The position numbers and the translations under genes are program-made. The notes under the pieces are model-generated. The model ran no database searches and was not told the DNA's origin. It was given only the letters and a program-made list of their open reading frames with translations. DNA of 64,000 bases from Bugulina stolonifera (lineage: Eukaryota; Bryozoa; Gymnolaemata; Cheilostomatida; Bugulidae). The stretch is taken from positions 1,116,001 to 1,180,000 of the forward strand of contig OW285190.1 of assembly GCA_935421135.1 (NCBI GenBank), read 5' to 3'. Below, one piece after another: positions 1 to 15,000 of this stretch; position 1 is the first letter of the stretch; the number at the start of each line of letters is the position of its first letter.

Positions 1-43
1 GTATATAGAGACATTTTTACCAGTCTACATTGTATATGCTTAC

Positions 44-3000
44 ATTGTGAAAGTATTTGGTGGACACTAGAGTAACAGGACTGGAGAGTTGGACAATAAC
101 TGGTAAACAAGTCTTTTCCATCTGGAACTTTGAATGAACCTGACCAAATGAATTGCTTCCAAATATATACATCTCACCCTAGAATAAAGCAGAGACAGCG
201 GTATAACAGCACCCATACTTTACTGTAGATCACAACGATTACATGGTATAACAGCACCCATACTTTACTGTAGATCACAACGATTACATGGTAATTATGT
301 GTAAGTACGACGTGGTATACAAGTACTACATAATATACAAGTACTACATGATATACAAGTACTACATGATATACAAGTACTACATGATATACAAGTACTA
401 CATGGTATACAAGTACTACATGATATACAAGTACTACATGATATACAAGTACTACATGATATACAAGTACTACATGATATACAAGTACTACATGATATAC
501 AAGTACTACATGATATACAAGTACTACATGATATACAAGTACTACATAATATACAAGTACTACATAATATACAAGTACTACATAATATACAAGTACTACA
601 TGATATACAAGTACTACATGATATACAAGTACTACATAATATACAAGTACTACATGATATACAAGTACTACATGATATACAAGTACTACATGATATACAA
701 GTACTACATAATATACAAGTACTACATAATATACAAGTACTACATAATATACAAGTACTACATGATATACAAGTACTACATGATATACAAGTACTACATA
801 ATATACAAGTACTACATGATATACAAGTACTACATGATATACAAGTACTACATGATATACAAGTACTACATGGTATACAAGTACTACATAATATACAAGT
901 ACTACATGATATACAAGTACTACATGATATACAAGTACTACATGGTATACAAGTACTACATGATATACAAGTACTACATGATATACAAGTACTACATGAT
1001 ATACAAGTACTACATGATATACAAGTACTACATGATATACAAGTACTACATGATATACAAGTACTACATGATATACAAGTACTACATGATATACAAGTAC
1101 TACATGATATACAAGTACTACATGATATACAAGTACTACATGATATACAAGTACTACATGATATACAAGTACTACATGATATACAAGTACTACATGATAT
1201 ACAAGTACTAGATGTACAACTCACGATGTGGGAGAGGGCGATAGAGTGGGCGTGGCCTGCAGCTATACAGGAAATAAAGACACGGTTAAGGGCCTCTATA
1301 AGTTTGGGAGATGCTTGGTTTTCTATATCACCGTGTCCAAGTTGTCCAAACACACCCCAACCCCAGCTGTACACCCTAGGAAGAAAGAACAGCTGATGTA
1401 TGCTATGTGTACATTACAGAGCGCCAGCACACACGTGTACTAACCACTGTTAGTCCACAACTGTAAGCAATCCTCCATATCTATACGTCACACAGTCATG
1501 TAAGTATCTATACAGTAAGTAAATAGACATGTAAAACAAGAAACACCCACCTGCCGGAGGTGTCCAACGCCAGGGTGTGGTATCTGCCACACACGACATC
1601 CACACAATCCACTGGCACTGGTACACAGGTGTCATATTCCTGGAAGAAACCTGCACCAACCTGCCCATAGACAGAGCTGCCACAACCTTGTAGCTATAAA
1701 AAGCAACAAAATAGTGATGTACACTACTCTACATGTACACTACTCTACATACACACTACTCTACATGTACACTACTCTACATATACACTACTCTACATAT
1801 ACACTACTCTACGTATACACTACTCTACATATACACTACTCTACATATACACTACTCTACATATACACTACTCTACATATACACTACTCTACATATACAC
1901 TACTCTACATATACACTACTCTACATGTACACTACTCTACATGTACACTACTCTACATATACACTACTCTACATATACACTACTCTACATATACACTACT
2001 CTACATATACACTACTCTACATATACACTACTCTACATATACACTACTCTACATATACACTACTCTACATGTACACTACTCTACATATACACTACTCTAC
2101 GTGTACACTACTCTACATATACACTACTCTACATATACACTACTCTACATATACATTACTCTACGTGTACACTACTCTACATATACACTACACTACATGT
2201 ACACTACTCTACATATGCACTACTCTACATGTACACTACTCTACGTGTACACTACTCTACATATACACTACACTACATGTAAACTACTCTACATATGCAC
2301 TACTCTACATATACACTACTCTACGTGTACACTACTCTACATATACACTACACTACATGTACACTGCTCTATACTCACACCAAAGGAGCTGAGAATCATA
2401 AGGTGTTTCTCTCCACTGGATATAGCTTTAACTTCACTTTGATTGTTAGACAAGTTACTGGCAATACTAGGTGTGGATACTTTGACCCTTTCTTCGATAC
2501 TCAATCTAAAAAATGGATAATATCATGCTGCAATCACTTGGGAGGACTAGATATTTATATAATAGATACTTATATAATGAGTACTTACTTATATAGTAGA
2601 TATTCACTCATATACATGTAGTATACTTACATGTATATAGTAGATACTTACATGTAGTAGATACTTACATGTATATAGTAGATACTTACATGTATATAGT
2701 AGAAACTTACATGTATATAGTAGATACTTACTTAGATAGCCTGGTTGAAGATCCCCAGCTAAAGACTGCGTCTCTATGTATGCTGTAGACCTTGTTAGAA
2801 CAACAGGAAATGGGCCGACACACCTGCTTACATTGCAGTGTTAGACTACCGTGTCCCTTCAATACATCATATACATATACAGTGTACCTTATATTACAGT
2901 GTACCTTATATTACAGTGTACCTTATATTACAGCGTACCTTATATTACAGTGTACCTTATATTACAGTGTACCTTATATTACAGCGTACCTTATATTACA

Positions 3001-6000
3001 GTGTACCTTATATTACAGTGTATCTTATATTAAAATGTATCTTATATTACAGTGTATCATATATTACAGTGTATCTTATATTAAAATGTATCTTATATTA
3101 CAGCGTACCTTATATTACAGTGTACCTTATATTACAGCGTACCTTATATTAGAGTGTACCTTATATTACAGTGTATCTTATATTAAAATGTATCTTATAT
3201 TACAGTGTATCATATATTACAGTGTATCTTATATTAAAATGTATCTTATATTACAGTGTATCTTATATTACAGCGTATCTTATATTACAGTGTATCTCAT
3301 ATTAAAGTGTATCTTATATTACAGTGTATCTTATATTACAGTGTATCTTATATTACAGCGCAGTTCATTATTATCATCATGTAATAGGGCAAGTGCAGTT
3401 TAATTCTCTTTAGCAAGAGTAATAAGATTTAGGCCAACTGCATCTTCACACAACTCCTAACAATATACCTGCGTTTCGAGACTTGAGGCTTTCTGAACTG
3501 CAGCTAAGCTGTTTAGTTGAGGAAGCAGTAGACACTTATGAGGTAAATGTGTAGACAACTTGAGTAATATTTTTATGTAGAATAAGTAGAGCCCGGCTGT
3601 GAATTCTCCTACTGAGAGCTTATCGGAGTTATCCCCCTCGTCTACATCCTACAGAAAAAAAATGTTGTATGACAGCTTGGGAGTTTGTCTTCCCTTTGAT
3701 GCAAACTTTAGATTACCTCAGAGCTTCAAAAGTCTCTAGTCTCAGCTCACCAGTGTCAGAGCAAAACAAAGTAACTCATAAACCTTATTCCAGGGTCATT
3801 CCTAGGGTTTAAAATTCTAATGCAAGAGTAATTTTAAACATTAAACCGAGAGAACATGTTACCTCTCATTTTAAAACCCTAAAAATCATGCCAATTAAAA
3901 TGCTTTTTGAATTTACCACTTTAAAACTACTACTTAAAACCTTTCCTCCAGAATTTTTATTTTCACTGATGACAAAAAGCCATCACAACACACGGCAACA
4001 AAGCCTTAAAACAAAGAAAGCCAACAACAAACGAGGTGAAAGGTCCTTGTTGAACACAGGAATTGTCCTGTACAACAAGTACCTAATGGGGATGGAGACT
4101 GGCACCGCTGCCTGTCGCGTGGATGGTCTGGCTGCTCTCGTGTGGGGGGTCGCTTAGGGCCGGTGGAGACTGCATGTCCCTGCCGTCCTTGCATGGGGTG
4201 GTTCTGCGGCGGTGAAGAGCTTTTTAGTTGGGCAGCCTTTTCTCTAGCTTCGGGCTATCTGGTTTGTCCCTTTGCTTTTTTTATATATGTCTTTTTAATA
4301 TATTTTATATCTTTCAAAAATAGCAATAAACGCACTAAACTAAAAAAAAACCTCCATCTTTTGCTTTAGTCTAACAGAGTTTTATACACTTTTCCCAGCA
4401 TCTGCTGAGCAGATATGACTGTGTAAACAAATGTGTACCTGATGGAGGCTAGCGTAAGACTGGGCACCTATAACATCCAAATACTCTCTGTAGCTAGTGA
4501 TGGTTTGGTGTATAAAGTTTGAGTATGGGTGATATCGTTGGGCTAGAAGCTGCAGAGCTAAGTCTTCGACTTCGTTTAGTCTAACAAGCAGCCAGCGCAG
4601 GTTAGATATGGTGATGGACTCTGCAGTTAGCAGGTAAGTACAAAAGTCTTCCGTGCTCAGTAGATATACAACAGTACCTACAATATACTCAGTATATATA
4701 CAACAGTACCTACAATATACTCAGTATATATACAACAGTACCTACAATACACTCAGTAGATATACAACAGTACATACAAAATATACGGTATATATGCATG
4801 TACAACAGTACATAAAATATACTTAGTATATAATATACTCTTTGTTACACACCTGATAATACAGAGCCCAAAGCATATACAAACTCTCTGTTAAGGATGA
4901 ATTGGTGTAATATACCAGATGTGAGCTTCTGTTGAGTATATACATGCTCTATGGCCCCTTGTATGAACCTCCTTTGCTGTCATGAATATCAGAGATTATA
5001 TATATAAACTATCAGCTACGTTATCACCAAAAACTACACTGCTTATACCTTCAATGTGTATGCATAGCTATATCACAGTGTACAGTATATGTTAATGCTC
5101 ACATACATACATGCACATGTATATCTACAGAGTACATGTATAACTACAGAGTACATGTATATCTACAGAGTACATGTATATCTACAGAGTACATGTATAT
5201 CTACAGAGTACATGTATATCTACAGAGTACATGTATATCTACAGAGTACATGTATATCTACAGAGTACATGTATATCTACAGAGTACATGTATATCTACA
5301 GAGTACATGTATATCTACAGAGTACATGTATATCTACAGAGTACATGTATATCTACAGAGTACATGTATATCTACAGAGTACATGTATATCTACAGAGTA
5401 CATGTATATCTACAGAGTACATGTATATCTACAGAGTACATGTATATCTACAGAGTACATGTATATCTACAGAGTACATGTATATCTACAGAGTACATGT
5501 ATATCTACAGAGTACATGTATATCTACAGAGTACATGTATATCTACAGAGTACATGTATATCTACAGAGTACATGTATATCTACAGAGTACATGTATATC
5601 TACAGAGTACATGTATATCTACAGAGTACATGTATATCTACAGAGTACATGTATATCTACAGAGTACATGTATATCTACAGAGTACATGTATATCTACAG
5701 AGTACATGTATATCTACAGAGTACATGTATATCTACAGAGTACATGTATATCTACAGAGTACATGTACATGTATATCTACAGAGTACATGTACATGTATA
5801 TCTACAGAGTACATGCACATGTATATCTACAGAGTACATGATCCAGTGCTCTTTTTGTAGGGGGCTCTCTGGGCTCCCGGGAGCCCCCTCAAAAAATCAT
5901 AGTTTGTTGAGGGGGCTCCCGGGAGTCCTCTCAACAAATTGCCATTTTAAAAGTAAGAGTTTAAAAAGTAGCCGTAGCCATAGCTAGGCATCATGCATGA

Positions 6001-9000
6001 TGCATTTTATTAGAAACATACATGTACATGTACATGTTACCTCACCTGGTACATGTATATCAATATGCTATGGTGAACCCCAATGTTGGCTCATGATTCC
6101 AGACTATATATACATGTATAACATACATGTATGAATTGTAGTGAGCAGCCAGCTAAGGAGAATAGCTACCTTGCATGTGTTACTAAACTGAATGTGCTTT
6201 AAAGGGTCGACCCAATGCATTAGTGAATGATATGTATAATTTTATGTTTTTACCATTCCCCCCGACTTGTCACATAGGACCGACTGCTGTACCTCGGCGC
6301 TCAGGTGCCCACAGTTATTTCCTAGTTGCCCTTCCCACCACTCCGTCAAACTATGTGTGTTATAAGGACCGATTGACAGCTATTTTACGTAATTAAAGTA
6401 TAAACACATTTATTTTATTTTTCCCCGAGATAATATGATTTATTACGGTTTTTAATAACATTTATTTGAGCATCCATGATTCTGTATAATTTGATATAGG
6501 AACGACCCCTGGTCTCCTTCCCCCACAATCCCAAGACCCCTGGTAGCTCCCCCGCCGAAAGTGAGTTTACTATATAAATGAGTGCATTTTGCTGCAGTAG
6601 TCAGTTGTTCCTTGAACTGCAATAAAAACACTTCCATATACTTTGTGGTGCTTTTAGCTAGGAATCTATTAGCCTAGGTTCATGACAGAGCCGAAAGCCA
6701 GAGGAACTAGCATAGAGTCGTACCCATAAGGTTGTCAACACAAGAAGGAACACTCGGACCTACCAGTCATAATAATAAGCCGCAAGTAGCTCATCTATCA
6801 CTTAGTGCATGAAAAGTGGAGGACCGATAGACCACTTACGGTCCTTCCCACATGACTACAAGTGTACGCAAGAACTTTACAATGTAAAATTAGCGCAATA
6901 TTCAACATCAGATTGGTGGCGATTAGCTTGAGAACTATAAAAGCTGTGCGGAACTCTTTCAATAGCCTCTCTTCTTAGAGACACTATAGCCTCTAACTCA
7001 TTTATACATTCGATCCTCCACTGGAGTTATTTGTGCCCAGACCCTATGTTATGTTACGCTATAACATGGTGGAAAAAAGGGAGGTACAGTGCAATTGACG
7101 AAAATGCCAAATGCCAAACATCATAACAGGGATGAACAATTCCCTATTGTCTAGGAAATCTTAGCAAAGTAACTCTAATCACTTATATGTATAGGATGAT
7201 TTGTATGCAAGGAATTTGTCTTTTGAGCAGTCAGAGACTTGTTTGACATCCATGAAAATACCAGTTCCTCACCGGGTTTGAACCCGGCACCTCTGCGACA
7301 TCTAATCGCCTAGCACAGTGAGCGGACCTACTACCGCTACACCAGCTCAGCAACTTTATAAAAGGAAGCTTTGCCAGGGAGCAGTAGATATGCTCTGAGC
7401 CAACTGCACACAAATCATCCCTCATATTACGACCACCTTGCTATAAATTATATTCCGCAAACCATTTGACCAAGCGAATGCAGTAGGAGTGCTATGCAGC
7501 ATGTGTGAAGGTGAGAGCGGGAGGGAACCTGAAATATGTAGGGAGCCCCTCAACTGATCTTACAAAAAAGCACTGACATGATCCCATGTCTACGTTTTTG
7601 GTAAATAGAATGTTTTCATTCGGCCCATACCAAGCCCACTGTAATTGCTGATAAACCAAATCATCTGCTATAATCCAAAGATAAGGTAAATTCAGCTGCT
7701 ACACTACAGCTTGATGGCTGAGTAGTTGTCATAAATGCTGAAGGGCAGTACTCGATTCTCAATAGAGCTAATTTATACTGTACTGTTTTATAATCTGCTC
7801 AGATTTTAAACTGACAGCACTATTTTATACATATATACAGGACACACGGAAGCTTATCTAGTTTGTTAGCTGCTACTATGTAACAGGTTATACAATGAGT
7901 TTTATATGAATATTGTTATTTTAAGCTTGTACCAGCATTTTAACCTATTAGCATATACTGTATATCAAGCATAGTACACTTGTAGCTAGCATTTTTATTC
8001 TAAACATCAACTCACCCACCAGGGCGGTAAATTGGGGAGAACTCTACCCTCAAGCAAAAAGTATGCTAATATCAAAATAATAAATCAATTCTCATATGAG
8101 TAGAACTAAATATCTCTCAAGTTATGACCAACAGACTTGCAATGTGTCTCCACTTTACATTCATGTGTGTTAATATGTTTAGTACATACCAAAGCCAGCT
8201 CTAACAACAACTTTATGTGTCCCTTTCTACAGAGTGATCTCATAGCTTGGTCTAAAGAATAGTTCTTCTCATAAAGCAAAAACTCTCTGCAACAAGAAGA
8301 GTAATCTAATTAGTAAGTAATAATAACCAATTAACTGAAGGATTTAGTGATTTCACCTTAATAGTAACAACATTTAGTACTAGTAGAAGCGGCATTACCT
8401 GAACTGGGTGTAATATGGGGAGCCCTGTACATCTCCCTCTGTCACTGACAGGAATGATGTGAGAACTGTGTTACTGACACTACTAGTTGAAGCATCCGCA
8501 TGTGAAGTAAAAGAGGGAGGAGCAGAATAATCTAGAATATCTCTGCTTGTTCGTATAACCAGCTCGTGCTGACTGTACTTGTGTAACATGCTTATCTTTG
8601 TCAAATCATCGCACTATGTGTAGAGAAATTACACGGTTTATATAGGACACACTATGCATAGAAACATTACACTAAGTTTTGATACATCACACTATGTATA
8701 GACCATGCATACAAGTACATGTAGATATATTACATATCTAAACAGTGTATAGATACATTGTACATTACACATCTATAGATAATTAAACATCTACAATGTA
8801 TAGATACATTACACATCTATAGATAATTACATATCCATAATGTATAGATACATTATATATCTATAGATAATTAAACATCTACAATGTATAGATACATTAC
8901 ACATCTATAGATAATTACATATATATAATGTATAGATACATTATATATCTATAGATAATTAAACATCTACAACGTATACATGTAGATACATTACATATCT

Positions 9001-12000
9001 ATAGATACATTACACATCTATAATGTATAGATACAACATTAAACATGTATAAACTATTTACAGATACATTACAGCTGTGTAGACCACATGGCATATGCAT
9101 TCCACTTACAGTCAGTACAACTAATTAAAATTAATACAAAGTAAAGGTAATGAGTAGAGAATGCTGACCCTAATATTGTTTGATTACCAAAAAAAGGGGA
9201 ACATACTTTAGAGTGAGAGAGACAGTCCAAAGCCTGTGTCACATTGCCATGCTGGAGGAGGTAGTTTGCACTGCGCAGGTACAGATTGAGAATATCAATA
9301 TGAGTAACTTGGGCTAAGCACTCGAGTCTCTCCACATGCATGTGCTCACTAGTACACCAGTTGAGAAAGAGCTGTTCGGCTGACAGTCTGTAGTAGTATA
9401 TTAGTAAAGTAACTCTTATAATCATATATTGGACGCACTGTAAATACGTGTAATACGATACAGGAAGATATCTATGAATATTGAAATGTGGACCCATAGT
9501 ACACATGTAATGCCATAATTATCATAACATACTCAGGTATATATATAAATATATATACTGTATGATAACATACTCAGGTATAATATATATACTGTATGAT
9601 AACATACTCAGGTATATATATACTGTATGATAACATACTCAGGTATATATATACTGTATGATAACATACTCAGGTATATATATACTGTATGATAACATAC
9701 TCAGGTATATATATATACTGTATGATAACATACTCAGGTATATATATACTGTATGATAACATACTCAGGTATATATATATAATATACTGTATGATAACAT
9801 ACTCAGGTATATATATACTGTATGATAACATACTCAGGTACATATATATATATATACTGCATGATAACATACTCAGGCACAAACTGTATGACTCTTCTGT
9901 TGGTTATGATTAAACAGCCGTCTAATAGAGTGTGAGTCAGCGATGCACAGTCATAGTTTGAGGAGGTTTCCACTAGTGCATTATACCTGCAGTGTATGTA
10001 ATAAATACAGCATAGTATATTACAGCCAATCACACCTATTACATATAAGTATATGCACTAATGTTGATATGTTTTACCAGTTAAGTACACAAGTATACAT
10101 AATATACAATAGTACTATTTAGAAGTTTTCGATTTTATTCCCTATATTTCAATACAGTCTTAGATTCATCATCAGAGGAATATAAAAGCTCTAAGTTCCT
10201 CTTCTGATGATACTAGGACTAGTAACAAATTTCTAACCTGTCTAACCTATCCCGTAGTGGTCAGAGATGGGTGACCTGTCTAACCTATCCCGTAGTGGTC
10301 AGAGATGGGTGACCTGTCTAACTTATCCCGTCGTGGTCAGAGATGGGTAACCTGTCTAACCTATCCCGTAGTGGTCAGAGATGGGTGACCTGTCTAACCT
10401 ATCTCGCCGTGGTCAGAGATGGGTAACCTGTCTGACCTATCTCGTAGTGGTCAGAGATGGGTGACCTGTCTAACCTATCCCGTAGTGGTCAGAGATGGGT
10501 GACCTGTCTAACCTATCCCGTCGTGGTCAGAGATGGGTAACCTGTCTAACCTATCCCGTAGTGGTCAGAGATGGGTGACCTGTCTAACCTATCCCGTAGT
10601 GGCCAGAGATGGGTGACCTGTCTAACCTATCCCATAGTGGCCAGAGATGGGTGACCTGTCTAACCTATCCCGTAGTGGTCAGAGATGGGTGACCTGTCTA
10701 ACCTATCCCGTAGTGGTCAGAGATGGGTGACCTGTCTAACCTATCCCGTCGTGGTCAGAGATGGGTAACCTGTCTAACCTATCCCGTAGTGGTCAGAGAT
10801 AGGTGACCTGTCTAACCTATCCCGTAGTGGCCAGAGATGGGTGACCTGTCTAACCTATCCCGTAGTGGTCAGAGATGGGTGACCTGTCTAACCTACCCCG
10901 TAGTGGCCAGAGATGGGTGACCTGTCTAACCTATCCCGTAGTGGTCAGAGATGGGTGACCTGTCTAACCTATCCCGTAGTGGTCAGAGATGGGTGACCTG
11001 TCTAACCTATCCCGTTGTGGTCAGAGATGGGTGACAGTTCCTAACCTATCCCGTTGTGGTCAGAGATGGGTGACAGTTCTGCAAAGCACCAAGCTAAATC
11101 ACAGTCTGTCCTCTGTGTCATATTCACCAAGGTCCATCTCCTCATGTTTTCATTCACTGTATCATAAAGTCTCTGTTTTAATCTTCCCCTTCTTCTCTTT
11201 CCCTGCACCTTCATCCCTGCTACCATTCCTACGTCTTCCTCTTCATTTCTCCCGCAGGCATGCCCAAAACATTGAGGTTGACGTCTCCTCATGCCCACAA
11301 CAATCGCCTCAAGTTTTGCTATTTTTTAAAGCCATCATTTGTAAAATGGTCTTCCCCACTAATATTGTAGAGATACAGGAGCATTTGTATTTCTGTAGTG
11401 CTGACCTTATCTTCCTGTCCTTGTGCTATTAGCCAGACTTCATTTCCAGACATCAGCGTCGGTTTGATTGCAGTTTTATACAACAGAATCTTCTCATCAC
11501 ACATAACACCAGTGAGCTCTCTCCAACTATTGCATGCTCTCTCTATCCTCTTTGCTACCTCCTTTCCACACTCTCCTAGTCTATTGCTGTGCCTACATGT
11601 TGATATTTGAAGCTGAAGGCTATTGGCAGTTCTGTTTGATTATACTCTTTCACCGCAACCGTTTCACTATCGCCAGATGGCGGTAGGTGTTCAATCTTTG
11701 ACCTACTGATTTTTTAGTCCAGCACCTTCCAGTCATCCTCTCCAGTTCTCCAGTCTCTCTTCTACTGTATCTTGTCCTTAGATTCATTACATAGTACCAA
11801 GTCATCAGCAAAGAGCATTGCTCACGACGTTTCCCCGTTGTGTTTTCGGTCAAAGTATCAAAGAAAAGGATAAACAGGAAACGGCCAATTTCTGTCTCTC
11901 AACTGTAGTAACCACAGCCGTTTCACACTCATGGTAAATGTATCGAAACAAGGAATAAAATCAAAAATTTGTCTAGTACTATTGCATATCAACACATCAA

Positions 12001-15000
12001 CACCTACAAATATACATGTAGGCCTATGCTATATACAGGTACAAGTACACTGTATGTACTGTATATACCATGAGATGGGGAACTTGATAGAAGACATGTA
12101 TTGGATGGTCTCATCTTCCTCCAGGTTATACTTGAGTATTTCATGGCCTCTCTACAACAAAATTGTACAGTATGTAAATACAGATTATACAATTCATGTA
12201 CTTTATGCATATTGTATATACATGAGTATATTATGTGTCTGCGTATAATACAATACCTACACTTGTAGATAATTTATAAATATAATTTGTTGTATATCCC
12301 ATCTATATACATTGCGTACCCCACATATACATGTACATGTACGTATACACTTTGCATACAAGTCAGTTATTGAGTTATTGCTATCAATGACTGATATTAA
12401 TGACTTATACCACAACACTGTAACTCATACCACAACTGTAACTCATACCACAACTGTAACTCATACCACAACTGTAACTCATGCCACAACTGTAACTCAT
12501 ACCACAACTGTAACTCATACCACAACTGTAACTCACACCACAACTGTAACTCACATCACACAACTGTAACTCATACCACAACTATAACTCACGCCACAAC
12601 TGTAACTCACACCACAACTGTAACTCACACCACAACTGTAACTCACACCACAACTGTAACTCACACCACAACTGTAACTCATACCACAACTGTAACTCAT
12701 ACCACAACTGTAACTCATACCACAACTGTAACTCATACCACAACTGTAACTCATACCACAACTGTAACTCATACCACAACTGTAACTCATACCACAACTG
12801 TAACTCATACCACAACTGTAACTCATACCACAACTGTAACTCATACCACAACTGTAACTCATGCCACAACTGTAACTCATACCACAACTGTAACTCATAC
12901 CACAACTGTAACTCACACCACAACTGTAACTCACATCACACAACTGTAACTCATACCACAACTATAACTCACGCCACAACTGTAACTCACACCACAACTG
13001 TAACTCACACCACAACTGTAACTCACACCACAACTGTAACTCACACCACAACTGTAACTCACACCACAACTGTAACTCATACCACAACTGTAACTCATAC
13101 CACAACTGTAACTCATACCACAACTGTAACTCATACCACAACTGTAACTCATACCACAACTGTAACTCATACCACAACTGTAACTCATACCACAACTGTA
13201 ACTCATACCACAACTGTAACTCATACCACAACTGTAACTCATACCACAACTGTAACTCATACCACAACTGTAACTCGTACCACAACTGTAACTCGTACTA
13301 CAACTGTAACTCATACCACAACTGTAACTCATACCACAACTGTAACTCATACCACAACTGTAACTCACAGTCTGCTTTTGGTTACAAGTGAAACAAAAAT
13401 TTCCAAATGAATATGATCATAGAGTGGGCAGTGGATGTGAAAGCCACAGTTGTTCAAAGCATTTGTTGTTATCATTGGAAATGTTATTATCTGGTATTGC
13501 TATATGACTCACTATTTTCATTACCTCTTACTCTGAACAGTTCACTGGCTTAGTGCAGTTTAAGTTATTCAGTATTGAGTACGGAGTTATTAGTTCTCAA
13601 ACTCAACCTTTTAGCAGTCAAATACAGGTTACTGACTGATAGCCCTGTTATACTCTAGTAAGTAGAGAGTTATCCCCTCCTTGTTTAATTTCTCAACCAT
13701 TACAATAACATAATTATAATATTAAACTGTTTGTCCACAAAGAACTTCTTTTGTAGAGATTAAAAAAAGAAACTGAGTGCGGGGAGCCAACTCTGTAAAA
13801 TAATTAATAAAGGCCATACGCTCCACCTTGTCACCATTACAATCTCTTTCTGACAGCTGATTGGCCAGCACTATGACATGTTTATGTGCCAGAGCACAGA
13901 ATGTCAGCCTGTCAGTGTAAACCAGGTGCTCTGTCCAACTTGGCAGGTTGTAAACAAAGAGTGGATGGTGCTCCATACTGCTGTCATATATCTACAAGAG
14001 CATAAAACAACAGTGTAATAGAAATAGCAATAGCTTTCTCTAAATGCTAAATTATGAACGATTGGCTGCTACATAAAATCTTATATAAGTTGTGCTCAAA
14101 TGCCCATACCGCCAGTTGTTGAATACTAGTACCCTGCTTATACATGTACAGTAATTTGCGACTGTTCGAAAATTCCAGTTAGAAACAGGACGTTCCGGAA
14201 ACTTTCGAACCTCAAACCCCAGACCCAAATGAACGTTTTCGGAACGTCCTGTTTCCAACTGACACTTTTAAAACTTTCTTTTACCCATGTACAGGACATA
14301 TAAAGAGAGAAAGTGTGGGTACCTTGAGGGAGGTGTCAGTCTTATCGACAGCTGAGATGAGGTGACATCCTTTAGCACTTTGATACTTGAGGGATACAGA
14401 TATGGGTACATTGGTGAATCTGTGTGGCAGGAACTGACCATCACTGTCAGCAGGTGAGTGAAGTATGGACTTGATATACGTGTTACCTGCAACATGCATA
14501 CCATGTTAAATATTACACTATATACCATGTGACATATTATATACCATGTGACATATTATACACCATGTGACATATTATATACCATATGAAATATTATATA
14601 ACATCACCATGTGACATATTATATACCATGTGACATATTACATACTACATGATACAACCTATCCCATGTGACATATTACATACTACATGATATAACCTAT
14701 ACCATGTGACATAGTATACACCATGTGACATATTTGATCAAACCAGAGAAGCCAAGTGTTCAAATTCAACTTGGATCACTAGTGATGTCACAAAGACACG
14801 ATGAAGGCACAGCTGTTCAAGTACAGTTACGCCAATGATAATTTTGGTTGAGAGGTGTTTGACATGTGCAAACAAACTAATTTACAATTTGTCAAATATT
14901 TATTATGACAGCATATACACTACATTGTACATGTATTAATCTTATTATTTGACTAAATATAAAATTATTTAATCGTTTTTAATTAGCATCATCGTTGTAT

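Noticed and set aside
288..1374. Long open frames on both strands through the 18-bp array (Tyr/Lys-rich and Cys/Ser-rich repeats)
   Set aside because: They arise because 18 is a multiple of 3. On the minus strand the frame runs from a true RCC1 exon through its donor into the array.
5104..5850. Possible CRISPR-like array
   Set aside because: Units are directly adjacent with no unique spacers, and the DNA is eukaryotic.
5089..5987. Three overlapping plus-strand frames of 228-283 codons
   Set aside because: A 19-bp repeat with no stop codon in any plus-strand frame. They overlap each other and have no non-repetitive protein.
7260..7350. tRNA gene
   Set aside because: Box A and B are present, but the acceptor stem and anticodon arm do not fold into a proper tRNA, and a second diverged copy at 63.8 kb shows it is a SINE.
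12551..13368. Repetitive frames of SerTyrSerCys type
   Set aside because: 18-bp intronic minisatellite. The flanking true exon ends at the first unit.
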